Positions 52,101 through 58,400 of a DNA stretch of 64,000 nucleotides are shown here, piece after piece. Made by a program: the position numbers and the translations under genes. Position 1 is the stretch's first letter. Each line of letters opens with the position of its first letter. The notes under the pieces are model-generated. The model was not told where the DNA came from. It made no database searches and saw nothing but the letters and a program-made list of their open reading frames with translations. Source of the DNA: Aquila chrysaetos chrysaetos (lineage: Eukaryota > Chordata > Aves > Accipitriformes > Accipitridae); NCBI RefSeq assembly GCF_900496995.4, contig NC_044012.1:5704001-5768000 (forward strand), in the 5' to 3' direction.

Positions 52101-54696
52101 GATATTCTCATATCTAGGATAAAAGGTCTTACAGCTAAACACATTCAGAAAGTGCGAATTGAGTTCTTGGCTCTAGGTTAGTCTTCTTCTGTGACCTTGT
52201 CTGGTGTTTGCCCTGTCTGTGAACAAAAAAAACTCAAAACACAAAAAAAGCTTCATGGCTCTGATGACAAGCTCAGAGAGCTTTCTCTGAATACAGCAGT
52301 CATTAGCTGATTTTGCAGCAAGGATTCTGATCATCACACAATATATGCCTTCTTTCCTCTGCAGACAAACTTGATATTTGGCTGGAAGCTCTACTCTTAC
52401 AAAACTCTCTTTGATGCAGCAGAGACCATGATCAGTCTTCAGCTGGGAATCTTCAACTATGAGGAGGTACCACCTCTGATTTTGAGTTTATCACTGTGTA
52501 ATTAGCAGCTCAGCTATCAAATAAGCTTTGAACCATCAAATAGAAAGACTTTCAATTAGTGCTAGACATTAATCTAATTTTGCAAGCTCCACAGGCTCCT
52601 AAAGGAGCCACCTTTTCTCATCAAGACAGGAAAAAGACACCGAGTGAAATATATCTCACATCCCATTTTGACCATCAGTAGACTCATAATGAATGTTTCA
52701 TTGAGAAAGGTGCTCACATTTTAACTAGATATGTTACTTATTGACTACAGAAAGTTTTGTGCAATTTGCTTAGAAAGCTACAGACAGAAATGTGCCCTGC
52801 ACATGTTCTGAACACACACCCATCAGCTTCTCAAGAAAGGCAAGGCTTTCCACAAGGGAACTTTACGTTACATTTCTTTTTATTATTCTTGACTTTTTCA
52901 TTAAGTTCTTTCAACTATTACAATATCATTTGAACAGCTCTTTGTGGATTAAGCTAGTTCGGGGACATCTCTGACTGTGAAGTCCTCCTTGGTGGATGTT
53001 TTTAGACCATGGATCCAACAGGGTATGGGTAGCTTTGAAGATCAGTAATTGGGCACAAAGTTTTTCACCTCTACATCCCACCCATGTTGTTAATCACGAA
53101 AATATATTCCTGTGTTATAGCTTACATGAAAATGAGGGTTTGGGATTTTTACACCACCCTTCGCTGATGGGTCCATGACAGTCTGACTGGGCTTCTTTGT
53201 AAAGACACTACTAAATAAAAGCATACAGAGATTTCATCTATACTTTGAAAGCTGAGGCACGATGGAGCTTCAGCTGTTCTGTGGATAAACAGATCTCCAG
53301 GCTTGTCAACTTTCACATGAAACTTCCATACCCTTACAATCAAATGCAAACACTTAAAAACCCCCAAAGATTGCCCATATTCATATATCATATATATAAA
53401 ATATTCTATTATCTTTGTCCTATATCATATCAACATAGGAAAGTGACTAAAGGAGAAAATTTATATACATAGGTATAATACATGTAGCATAGTTTATTAG
53501 CCACAAGGATTTTCAGAGACAAACTCCTTATTGTGTCTTAACTGCTTGTATGTATGCTCTTTTTGTTTGTTTGTTTTTACAATCAAAATATGATGTCTTA
53601 CCTTATGAATACTACAGGTCTTGGACTACAATCCAATTTTAGGCTCCTTCTTAATTGGATCCTGCATAATTTTCATGACATTTGTGGTACTGAATCTGTT
53701 CATTTCGGTGATTCTGGTTGCTTTTAGTGAGGAGCAGAAGCACTACCAGGTGTGTTCATCCACGCTCTCCTGCCGTTTTTAACATTTATTGTGCAGTGCT
53801 TACTCATGATTTAGGTATTCCACCCTCGGATGAAACCCACGTAAACTCAGTCCAACTCTTCAGAATTCAACATTTCCTCATAAAGCACACTTCAGATTTT
53901 CCAGATTTACGCTCTCCATTCCTGTTCGGACGAGTCCCTGTTCAGATTTAGTACAAGATCTGATTTGTAGCCTTCTGTTCACATACTAAATCCAGCAAAA
54001 GCCTTAGACTTGAGCCCCAGCTCCACTGAAATCAGTGCCAAAACTGCTACTAAGGGACAGATCTTTTAAAAATGTCACTGTGAGTGCCTGACCCATTTGA
54101 GCTATTGATAGCACGGTGTGAAATCCAGCTTAGTACTCCAGTACTGTCCCAAATTCCTCTGTGTTTTAAATAAAGTCAAGGGAGATGAAGACAAATGATA
54201 TGGTCAATAGAAAACAAGATATATTTAGTTTTTCTCATTTACTTCATCTAGAAATGGTGGATGGCTCATTGTATATGCCACTAGCTGTATGGTAGCCGGC
54301 AAGGGAACCCCAGGCTCCTGCAGCAAGATTTCCATGGGCTTTGACAGAGCCAAAATTTCATCTGTAACGTCCATGCTCACCCACGCTCATCCGGGACTTT
54401 TGTCTTGACAAAAATATTGGCGTGATGTTTTGCTTTGGCAGTTACTCATGCTCTGCTTAGAGTGAAAGTTGGCCTATTTCACCTCAATTAGAGATCTTCT
54501 CTTGTGACCTTCTCTGGCTTCAGCAGAGACTGTATCTGCTTCTGGTCCGTGCATCGGAGTAACTTACTTTTTGTTGTTATTTTAGGCTTCCGAAGAAGAG
54601 GAGATTGTTGATCTAATGCTAATGAAACTTTTCAGTTTCTTCGGCATTAAATGCAAGAAGGAAGAGAAGCCAGTCACTAATGCTCAACTGAAATAA
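12831..54696 (+). CDS. PKD1L2: PKD1L2, polycystin-1-like protein 2 (whole coding span, 43 exons)
   Basis: Large polycystin-1-family membrane protein, assembled here from 43 exons with consistent phase into 2,499 codons; the human protein is about 2,460 residues. Domains in order: signal peptide (about 1-17), C-type lectin (about 26-153), SUEL/galactose-binding lectin (about 160-254), PKD-like fold (about 255-345), REJ region (to about 950), GAIN with GPS (CVFWDE...CLCNHLT, predicted cleavage between L1353 and T1354), TM1 (about 1376-1398), PLAT (1414 to about 1550), TM2-TM5, then the polycystin domain with its extracellular TOP region, TM6-TM11 and a pore loop. Every donor is GT except intron 20, and possibly intron 29, which use GC. 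The start at 12831 was chosen because it opens a signal peptide ([15 protein letters not shown]) and has A at -3. The frame is open upstream to at least 12567, so a longer N-terminus is possible. In humans the gene is known to carry common inactivating variants; here no break is seen. Function is inferred from family: adhesion-type receptor/channel subunit. Confidence 0.95.
13686..13850 (+). CDS. PKD1L2: PKD1L2 exon 2: second half of C-type lectin
   Basis: Starts after ttcacag and completes Asp-Gly-Ser-Met-Ile-Trp-Leu. It ends FICEFG with the conserved final cysteine. The Gln-Pro-Ser in the Ca-site loop and Gln-Trp-Gly-Val in place of Trp-Asn-Asp lack the Ca/sugar ligands of mannose- or galactose-binding lectins. 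165 nt, phase 1 to 1. Confidence 0.92.
13851..17062 (+). other. PKD1L2: PKD1L2 intron 2
   Basis: 3.2 kb between lectin-domain exons. The flanking phases match, so no coding exon is missing. It holds a pyrimidine-rich tract near 14870-15010 and a purine-rich tract near 16950-16990; no transposon was recognised. Confidence 0.8.
17063..17248 (+). CDS. PKD1L2: PKD1L2 exon 3: SUEL/galactose-binding lectin, part 1
   Basis: Encodes [17 protein letters not shown] and onward to Cys-Ser-Trp-Ile-Ser-Val, the cysteine pattern of the sea-urchin-egg-lectin-like domain. The acceptor is tctattag, and 186 nt run from phase 1 to phase 1. Confidence 0.92.
18050..18160 (+). CDS. PKD1L2: PKD1L2 exon 4: SUEL lectin, part 2
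   Basis: Encodes the end of the domain with FFGDPCP and YLSIQYHC, close to the usual Gal_Lectin ending (DPC ... KYL-x-V-x-Y-x-C). 111 nt; acceptor ctttccag, donor gtaagt. Confidence 0.93.
18585..18732 (+). CDS. PKD1L2: PKD1L2 exon 5: start of PKD-like domain
   Basis: Encodes [18 protein letters not shown], then Ser-Thr-Gly-Asp-Gly resembling the Phe-Gly-Asp-Gly turn of PKD repeats. 148 nt, ends in phase 2 at gtaaga. Confidence 0.9.
18733..20419 (+). other. PKD1L2: PKD1L2 intron 5
   Basis: 1.7 kb, AT-rich, with a 19-base A run at 19934-19952. No recognised transposon body adjoins the A run. Confidence 0.7.
20420..20649 (+). CDS. PKD1L2: PKD1L2 exon 6: end of PKD-like domain, start of REJ region
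   Basis: [17 protein letters not shown] matches the final strands of a PKD repeat (Y-x-x-P-G-x-Y/F-x-V). A linker with Cys-Tyr and Cys-Arg follows. 230 nt, ends in phase 1 at gtgagg. Confidence 0.93.
21327..21731 (+). CDS. PKD1L2: PKD1L2 exon 7: extracellular beta-rich region
   Basis: The longest coding exon (405 nt, phase 1 to 1). It encodes a beta-rich ectodomain segment with many Asn-X-Thr/Ser sites and Leu-Gly-Glu-Asn-Leu-Glu-Ile-Asn-Val, suggesting a second Ig/PKD-like unit. Confidence 0.92.
22828..22926 (+). CDS. PKD1L2: PKD1L2 exon 8
   Basis: Encodes [18 protein letters not shown], a terminal strand of an Ig/PKD-like fold. 99 nt after ttctctag; donor gtaatt. Confidence 0.88.
23645..23694 (+). 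CDS. PKD1L2: PKD1L2 exon 9 (50-nt small exon)
   Basis: A 50-nt exon encoding a polar linker ([17 protein letters not shown]). It is accepted because it converts incoming phase 1 to phase 0, as exon 10 needs, and has good sites (aaacag, gtaagt). Little conservation is expected. Confidence 0.8.
24806..24923 (+). CDS. PKD1L2: PKD1L2 exon 10
   Basis: Encodes [19 protein letters not shown] and ends Leu-Trp-Ser-Cys. The start of a REJ-type unit is likely. 118 nt, ends in phase 1 at gtatgt. Confidence 0.87.
25451..25724 (+). CDS. PKD1L2: PKD1L2 exon 11: REJ region
   Basis: Cysteine-rich start ([17 protein letters not shown]), then a beta-sandwich segment ending QELQLKIR. 274 nt, ends in phase 2 at gtctgt. 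Confidence 0.9.
26455..26575 (+). CDS. PKD1L2: PKD1L2 exon 12: REJ region
   Basis: Encodes [18 protein letters not shown] and Tyr-Tyr-Asn-Trp-Tyr-Leu, the core Trp of an Ig/REJ strand. 121 nt, ends in phase 0. Confidence 0.92.
26837..26978 (+). CDS. PKD1L2: PKD1L2 exon 13: REJ region
   Basis: Encodes [19 protein letters not shown], then Glu-Ala-Phe-Gln-Ile-Lys-Val-Thr. 142 nt between ttttccag and gtaggg. Confidence 0.92.
27479..27679 (+). CDS. PKD1L2: PKD1L2 exon 14: REJ region
   Basis: Encodes [19 protein letters not shown] with a cysteine-rich Ig-like unit (Val-Ser-Cys-Ser-Ala-Pro-Cys, then Thr-Tyr-Cys-Phe). 201 nt, phase 1 to 1. Confidence 0.92.
27897..28042 (+). CDS. PKD1L2: PKD1L2 exon 15: REJ region
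   Basis: Encodes [17 protein letters not shown], then Ile-Thr-Val-Ser-Asn-Ser-Tyr-Gly-Asp, a typical terminal strand and turn. 146 nt, ends in phase 0 at gtacac. Confidence 0.93.
28513..28707 (+). CDS. PKD1L2: PKD1L2 exon 16: start of helical GAIN subdomain
   Basis: Largely helical sequence (ITDGNLTLQ-like opening, then [16 protein letters not shown]), consistent with GAIN subdomain A. 195 nt in phase 0; donor gtcagc is weak at +3 and +4. Confidence 0.92.
29565..29690 (+). CDS. PKD1L2: PKD1L2 exon 17: GAIN helical part
   Basis: Encodes [20 protein letters not shown], amphipathic helix. 126 nt in phase 0; acceptor catcccaag. Confidence 0.92.
31092..31274 (+). CDS. PKD1L2: PKD1L2 exon 18: GAIN helical part
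   Basis: Encodes [18 protein letters not shown] and [15 protein letters not shown], helical. 183 nt in phase 0. Confidence 0.93.
31555..32142 (-). mobile_element. Solo LTR of an avian endogenous retrovirus, in PKD1L2 intron 18
   Basis: A 588-bp unit bounded by TG...CA termini, of a family seen repeatedly in bird genomes. GACCT just before it (31550-31554) and GACTT just after (32143-32147) look like a 5-bp target-site duplication with one change. The TATA box reads TATATAAATG on the minus strand (31861-31870), so the LTR points against PKD1L2. A CACGTG E-box lies at 31884-31889. No internal retroviral genes adjoin it, so it is a recombined solo LTR. The long minus-strand open frame inside it is not a gene. 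Confidence 0.88.
32911..33035 (+). CDS. PKD1L2: PKD1L2 exon 19: GAIN
   Basis: Encodes [20 protein letters not shown], helical, then a polar stretch. 125 nt, ends in phase 2. Confidence 0.92.
33867..33993 (+). CDS. PKD1L2: PKD1L2 exon 20: GAIN, Ser-rich; GC donor
   Basis: Encodes [20 protein letters not shown] and ends Asp-Ile-Arg. The only boundary that fits phase 0 of exon 21 and a good donor is AAGG then GCAAGT, a GC-AG intron. The GT at 33998 (GTAAAC) would break the frame. Confidence 0.88.
35163..35297 (+). CDS. PKD1L2: PKD1L2 exon 21: GAIN beta part
   Basis: Encodes [20 protein letters not shown] and Val-Gly-Gly-Leu-Ser-Leu, typical of the region before the GPS in polycystin-1 family members. 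135 nt in phase 0. Confidence 0.93.
35990..36215 (+). CDS. PKD1L2: PKD1L2 exon 22: GAIN beta part
   Basis: Beta strands with [18 protein letters not shown] and the motif Tyr-Leu-Gly-Tyr-Gly-Tyr-Arg-Pro. 226 nt, ends in phase 1. Confidence 0.94.
36624..36817 (+). CDS. PKD1L2: PKD1L2 exon 23: first half of GPS motif
   Basis: Encodes Thr-Trp-Val-Ile-Ser-Pro-Glu and Gly-Thr-Tyr-Tyr-Phe-Met-Val, then [17 protein letters not shown], the first two cysteines and tryptophans of the GPS. 194 nt, ends in phase 0. Confidence 0.95.
37248..37478 (+). CDS. PKD1L2: PKD1L2 exon 24: GPS cleavage site and TM1
   Basis: Begins [18 protein letters not shown]. The HLT tripeptide allows autocleavage between Leu and Thr. 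The stalk after it leads into TM1 ([17 protein letters not shown]), followed by a positively charged stop-transfer ARRKD. 231 nt in phase 0. Confidence 0.95.
37704..37805 (+). CDS. PKD1L2: PKD1L2 exon 25: start of PLAT domain
   Basis: Encodes [20 protein letters not shown], the first strand of the PLAT/LH2 lipid- and protein-binding domain. 102 nt in phase 0. Confidence 0.95.
38021..38199 (+). CDS. PKD1L2: PKD1L2 exon 26: PLAT domain
   Basis: Encodes [12 protein letters not shown], Gly-Gly-Val-Asp-Val-Phe-Leu, and Ile-Arg-Leu-Trp-His-Asp-Asn-Ser-Gly, the hallmark PLAT strand-turn. 179 nt, ends in phase 2 inside a Trp codon. Confidence 0.95.
38552..38698 (+). CDS. PKD1L2: PKD1L2 exon 27: end of PLAT domain
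   Basis: Encodes [19 protein letters not shown] and [11 protein letters not shown], the end of PLAT. 147 nt, phase 2 to 2. Confidence 0.95.
39206..39405 (+). CDS. PKD1L2: PKD1L2 exon 28: linker and TM2
   Basis: Encodes [19 protein letters not shown], then TM2 ([18 protein letters not shown]). The Arg-Ser-Pro-Arg-Ser-Ser-Phe-Thr-Arg motif is shared across PKD1-like proteins. 200 nt, ends in phase 1. Confidence 0.95.
39557..39783 (+). CDS. PKD1L2: PKD1L2 exon 29: TM3; GC donor or in-frame GT donor
   Basis: Encodes TM3 ([19 protein letters not shown], then IIVQIF) and a proline-rich cytosolic loop. The annotated end uses AAG then GCAAGT, otherwise a perfect donor. A GT donor (GTAAAG) six bases upstream at 39778 is also phase 0 and would drop two codons (Val-Lys). 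Either keeps the frame. Confidence 0.88.
40316..40532 (+). CDS. PKD1L2: PKD1L2 exon 30: cytosolic loop
   Basis: Encodes [18 protein letters not shown] and a charged segment (Glu-Ser-Lys-Lys-Lys-Asp-Asp). 217 nt, ends in phase 1. Confidence 0.93.
40643..40915 (-). mobile_element. CR1 LINE 3' fragment in PKD1L2 intron 30
   Basis: Reads on the plus strand as the reverse complement of an avian CR1 3' end: GAATCAGAGAATCG, AAGGTTGGAAGGGATCTC, CTCCAAGGGTGGAGACTCCA, CTCTTGTCC. It is about 270 bp and 5'-truncated, the usual state for CR1 copies. Confidence 0.92.
41526..41754 (+). CDS. PKD1L2: PKD1L2 exon 31: cytosolic loop
   Basis: Encodes [20 protein letters not shown] and [11 protein letters not shown], a helical, coiled-coil-like stretch. 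229 nt, ends in phase 2. Confidence 0.93.
42541..42769 (+). CDS. PKD1L2: PKD1L2 exon 32: TM4 and TM5 start
   Basis: Encodes [18 protein letters not shown] (TM4) and [20 protein letters not shown] (start of TM5). The acceptor is after ctctcaag. An in-frame stop just upstream (42530-42532) and the need for phase 2 fix this start. 229 nt, ends in phase 0. Confidence 0.93.
43228..43324 (+). CDS. PKD1L2: PKD1L2 exon 33: TM5 end
   Basis: Encodes [20 protein letters not shown]; the QPLK-VLGFA junction is the family pattern. 97 nt, ends in phase 1. The frame is also open upstream to a good acceptor ending at 43140, which would add 29 codons. Confidence 0.93.
44730..44870 (+). CDS. PKD1L2: PKD1L2 exon 34: cytosolic linker before TM6
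   Basis: Encodes [20 protein letters not shown] and [13 protein letters not shown], the pre-TM6 helix. 141 nt, phase 1 to 1; donor gtatta is weak. Confidence 0.92.
45575..45760 (+). CDS. PKD1L2: PKD1L2 exon 35: TM6 and start of polycystin TOP region
   Basis: Encodes [20 protein letters not shown], then [12 protein letters not shown] and [16 protein letters not shown], the standard start of the polycystin channel domain. 186 nt; donor gtgcag is weak. Confidence 0.95.
46631..46958 (+). CDS. PKD1L2: PKD1L2 exon 36: polycystin TOP domain
   Basis: Encodes [17 protein letters not shown] and Gln-Glu-Cys-His with the paired cysteines of the TOP loop, Asn-X-Ser/Thr sites and Tyr-Arg-Gly-Gly-Gly-Tyr. 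328 nt, ends in phase 2. Confidence 0.95.
47454..47587 (+). CDS. PKD1L2: PKD1L2 exon 37: end of TOP domain
   Basis: Encodes [20 protein letters not shown] and [13 protein letters not shown], a polycystin signature. The acceptor at tttttggcag was preferred to the cag just downstream because it alone keeps phase 2. 134 nt. Confidence 0.93.
48477..48604 (+). CDS. PKD1L2: PKD1L2 exon 38: TM7
   Basis: Encodes [17 protein letters not shown] and TM7 ([20 protein letters not shown]). 128 nt, ends in phase 0. Confidence 0.95.
48929..49089 (+). CDS. PKD1L2: PKD1L2 exon 39: TM8
   Basis: Encodes [20 protein letters not shown] (TM8; the Trp-Asn-Leu-Leu-Glu motif is general in polycystins). 161 nt, ends in phase 2 at gtaagt. 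Confidence 0.95.
49518..50043 (-). mobile_element. CR1 LINE 3' fragment in PKD1L2 intron 39
   Basis: About 525 bp antisense to PKD1L2. It starts TCATAGAATCACAGAAT, the reverse complement of the CR1 end, and continues with CCAACCTCC, CTCTTGTCCTTTCATTG and CTTTTCTCCAGGCTGAA. The copy is longer than the one in intron 30 but still 5'-truncated. Confidence 0.93.
50764..50974 (+). CDS. PKD1L2: PKD1L2 exon 40: TM9 and TM10
   Basis: Encodes [19 protein letters not shown] (TM9) and [20 protein letters not shown] (TM10, inner pore helix start). 211 nt, ends in phase 0. Confidence 0.95.
50975..52364 (+). other. PKD1L2: PKD1L2 intron 40
   Basis: 1.4 kb of AT-rich intron with no recognised repeat or coding segment. 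Flanking phases match. Confidence 0.7.
52365..52466 (+). CDS. PKD1L2: PKD1L2 exon 41: pore-loop region
   Basis: Encodes [20 protein letters not shown] and [14 protein letters not shown], the pore helix and filter region. The position of the acidic filter residue in channel-forming PKD2 proteins is Ile here (Leu-Gly-Ile). 102 nt in phase 0. Confidence 0.94.
53618..53749 (+). CDS. PKD1L2: PKD1L2 exon 42: TM11
   Basis: Encodes TM11 ([20 protein letters not shown]), the last membrane helix, then [10 protein letters not shown]. 132 nt in phase 0. Confidence 0.95.
54586..54696 (+). CDS. PKD1L2: PKD1L2 exon 43: C-terminus and stop
   Basis: Encodes [20 protein letters not shown] and a Lys-rich tail ending Ala-Gln-Leu-Lys, then TAA at 54694-54696. 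Acceptor gttattttag. Confidence 0.95.
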   Translation, partial: ASEEEEIVDLMLMKLFSFFGIKCKKEEKPVTNAQLK

Positions 54697-54935
54697 CCTG
54701 TCAACGATTAAATGACAACCACAACAACAAGTCACTTCGTGGGTGAAAGATTTACTTTTTAACTATCAGCTGCAGTGGCTAGACTTAGGTTATCCTGGCT
54801 CCCGACGAAAACGCTGTGGCGTTCAGCCAGTAAGCTGTTGCTGACATGTTATTTTGGAGCATTAGCTAAGAGATAACGCTAAACCTAAGATGAAGTGTCC
54901 CACGCGCACCTCCTGTAGTCTTAGCCTCCGTATTT

Positions 54936-54941
54936 AATAAA
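54936..54941 (+). terminator. PKD1L2: PKD1L2 poly(A) signal
   Basis: AATAAA, 240 nt after the stop codon, followed by G/T-rich sequence (CTTGTTGCACCGTTTGG) suited to cleavage near 54955-54975. Confidence 0.8.
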
Positions 54942-55233
54942 CACCGAGCGCTTGTTGCACCGTTTGGCTAAAACCACTCTCTTTCCGCCAAGCAAGCGCC
55001 ACGGGAAGATGGCGACCCCCTCGCCCCTACCCCGCCGGGCTGCCCGACGGCCTGCCCCCGCTCCCCCCCTCTCCCGCCTCAGGGACGGCGGCACAGCGGC
55101 CTGCCGGCGAGGCGCGAAGCAGCTTCGCTCCCCGCCTGACCGGACGGCTCCTCGGAGACCGCCCTATCCCCCCTCAGAAGCCTCCGCCGCCCGCTGAGGG
55201 GAACGGGCGACGGCTCGCCCCCTCCCGCGCGCC

Positions 55234-55259
55234 CTAACGGCCGCCGCTAACGGCCGCCG
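55234..55259. repeat. 13-bp tandem duplication in GCSH promoter
   Basis: CTAACGGCCGCCG is present twice in direct succession, at 55234-55246 and 55247-55259. Confidence 0.9.
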
Positions 55260-55317
55260 CTGGCGCCTCCCCCGCCAGGCGGGAGCTCCGCCCTCCGCCC
55301 GCCCGCCCCCGGCAAAG

Positions 55318-55459
55318 ATGGCGTGGCGAGCGCTGCGGCGGGTCGGGCCGGTCCTGGTGCCGCGTTGCCCGCGCTTCTCGCCGCCGCTGCTGCTGCTGCC
55401 ACTACCACCGCGGGTGCCCGCGGCCCGGAGGTTGGCCACCAGCTCGCTGGTGCTGTCCG
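55318..55459 (+). CDS. GCSH: GCSH exon 1: mitochondrial presequence
   Basis: [20 protein letters not shown] followed by Leu- and Pro-rich sequence, then Arg-Arg-Leu-Ala-Thr-Ser-Ser. Start in context GGCAAAGATGG. 142 nt, ends in phase 1 at gtgagt. Confidence 0.95.
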
Positions 55460-58400
55460 GTGAGTGGTCGGCGGCGGGAGAGAGGGAGGGAAGGAGAAGA
55501 GGGTGGCCGGCGGGAGAGCGGCCCGGGTCTGTCAGGAGCCGTCGCTCCCCCTCCGTCAGGGCTTCCCCGGAGGGGAGGGTGGGCTGCCGCAGCCGCGGCG
55601 GACCTCGCCTCCCGGGCTGCACCCGCCCCGTCCCTGAGGCGGCCGGTGGGGGCTTGAAAGGACCTGCCTTATCCCGAAACCCTCGTCGCGTCTCCGCCTG
55701 CCAGAGCCCGCTGTGCCGAAGCGCTTCGCCGTGAGGCGCGTCCCGTGTGGTGGGGGACGAGGGCGGCCGGGTGGAGCGGGATGATGATGGTGATGATGAT
55801 GATGATGATGATGATGATGCTGCTGCGGCGGCGTCCCCCGGGCTGCCCTGGTCTGGGACGGGTCACCTCCGCCCGCTGATACAAGGGTGTCCCCACCGGG
55901 AATGGGGGGGAAAAGCCTCGCAAAATGGCTGAAGCCGTGCAAGGGCTGGTAGCCGCAGGGGGAGGTTAGTGCCTCCCCGCTTTTGGCAGCGGGGGTTTCA
56001 TTTCAACCTGTCCCTCGTCCTGGTGCTGACGCTCTCCCCGTTCCTCCTCCCGGGAGGAGCTGGTTCACCTCCCTTAGTTGGCAGAAAACTTTTAACCTCC
56101 TCTCCACGCCGCAGGTTTTTTTAGCAAAGTGGCCCCGGCCCCAGCTGCAGGCTTCAATGAGCGCGCAGAGCGTGGAGGGCACGAACTTGGCAAAAAAAAG
56201 TGGATAGCTTTTTACGGGGATCGTCGTGCCGAGACAGCTTGTTGATAGCTGCAAGGAGCATCGGCAACAGTACAAGAAAGGGGCAAAAACGGGTGGATGG
56301 AGGAGGCAGGCCTGCAGCAGTTAGGTTGGTGTGGGCTGCCAGGAAACCTGAGCCAGATTTTCGGGGCCTTGGGCCTGTTGGGGCTAAAGAAGTTTGACTC
56401 TGTCCCTCTCACCAGCTCCTGGGCGGTGCAGCTACAGAAGTGGTAAGGCAGGAGATGGACTTGCACATCGGTGCTTGGTGTGATTTTGCACTTCATGTGG
56501 TTAACTCTGAGGGCATCTGCTGCTGTCGAAGTTCTCTTTGAATGAAAGTTAGCCACAGAAGTCTGAAAACTAGAATCTGTGGTACTCTAGCAAACATGTT
56601 AGGAGAGAAGAGGAGGAGAACATGCTATAAAAGTAATGACTGCCACTAAGAAGAGGTCATAAATTTCTTTCCAGATAGTCTTTAATCTATCTGTTTAACT
56701 GCCTTCCGCTGCAAGTGAAAGAAATAACATTTATTAGTCATTACTTGCAAATTAAGTGGGTCAAGATCTAAGCTTTTTTCACTGTTCTAATTGTTTATTG
56801 TATCCATTATTTTTCTCTAGTTATAACCTGAAGGAATAACATAAATTATGCTTTTGTTTTAGGCAGAGAGGAAAAATTTTGTATGCCTCTTTGTGGAGGT
56901 GTGAGGTTTTCCTTCACTCTTCAGGTATATATTTATGAAATACTTAATTGAGGCAGGCTAAACTAAATGAAGATCTGAATTCAGAATGTGCTAGTTAAGC
57001 TGATACCAAAGTCAGGTTGAAATGAATGAAGCTAGAATAAATTTAGCTGCTCTTCTGAAAAAGAATGCTCACAGAAGAGATTTGGTATGCTTTGACATTC
57101 CATATTTGTTTAATTTGATTTATTTAATGGGCTGATCACATAAGCTCAAAGTTCGAATTTTGAGATTACTTATTAACTGTTTTTAATTTGACCTTTACGT
57201 TATTTGCAATGTTTTTCGTTGCATGGTTAGAATTTTTCATTTTTCACTTTTTTTTTTGCTCTACAAGAAGCTTATGTGCTCTTCTGTTGAGAACATTTTA
57301 CTGCCGTGTTCCAAACTGATCATGGAATTCTTCTCTTTTGGATTTTTAACCTTGCTTTATAAACAAATCTTATACAGTATTATTATCCTACATAAAAAGA
57401 TATTGGTTGGCTTCTTTGTGACATGTGTAATGTCACAAATGCTCAGCTTGGGTTTGAGTTTCTGTGTCGTTCTCTGTTCTTATGGTTCATTACTCATTTC
57501 CAATGAAATTCCTATGGGTTTAATGTCTTGACCTAAAACAATTTCAGACATTTGATTTCTTCCGTTCATTAGAACATGTCCTGAGAGATTTTTGTAGGTA
57601 TAAATAATGCTAGCTGAAATTATCTAGGGTTTTTGAGTGATAATTCATGGGAAAATACTTCATATTTGTGTTTTACTCAAAATTTTTTGTGTACTATACT
57701 TGCAAAAAAATGTATTGCTCTACTGAGGTCTATAAAAAAACTTAGGCCATCTTCAAAGACAAACCATTTTATCTGAGACTTGCTTCTCCTACACGTGTTC
57801 AGACATAAATAAGAGGATCACAACAATTGAAACAGCTTAAAATACGACTGACTTACAGTGGAAAGATTTTAGCAGGTCTACAGCAAAAACTTCTGTTCTC
57901 CTTCACGTACAAGTTTAGAAAATACACAAGGATTTGCAGAAGTGTAGTTCCTCTAGCGGGTATGAGGAGTCCAGCCTAGAGAAAGAGCCTGAGAGGAGAA
58001 TTTTTAACTCAAAAGGAAGGTCCGGCGGTACTACTCTGGCACTAATCACACAGGGAGCTCTGTTTAACAAGTCGTCTTCTCCAGCTTCTGGAACATCCCT
58101 TGCCTGATTGAATAGGTGCTACAAGTGAAAATTAAAAATAAATTAGTTTTTTAAAAAAGGGGGTGGGGGGGCAGGTGGGAAAGAGAAAGTATCTATGGGG
58201 AAACGCTGGAAGTGAGAAAACAGACAAAGCAGGTAAAATGTTAGCAAGAAAAATGTTACCCATTTCAATTACTTCTCTTGAAGTTTCTCCATATGACTTT
58301 GTAAAAAGAACTGCTTCTAATAAAAGCTAGTACAAGCTGCCCTGAATCTTACAGATCTAAAATATATGTAGAATTGCAAGATTGCTGTGAAAAGTCCTAA

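Larger units (their letters stand above)
54980..55910 (+). promoter_or_regulatory. GCSH: GCSH CpG-island promoter
   Basis: An abrupt switch to very GC- and CpG-rich, TATA-less sequence around the GCSH first exon. It contains two YY1-like AAGATGGCG sites (55006-55014 and at the start codon, 55315-55323) and a 13-bp tandem duplication carrying two TAACGG (MYB-type) cores (55234-55259). This suits a housekeeping mitochondrial gene. The start site was not determined. Confidence 0.8.

Noticed and set aside
54952..55197. Plus-strand open frame (81 codons) upstream of GCSH
   Set aside because: It starts in the PKD1L2 cleavage region, is Arg/Pro/Ala-rich from GC composition and has no recognised domain; the start codon at 55318 gives the known GCSH presequence.
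55556..55942. Minus-strand open frame with a long poly-His tract in the GCSH CpG island
   Set aside because: It is a translation of the GAT microsatellite in GC-rich DNA where stops are rare, with no family motifs outside the repeat.
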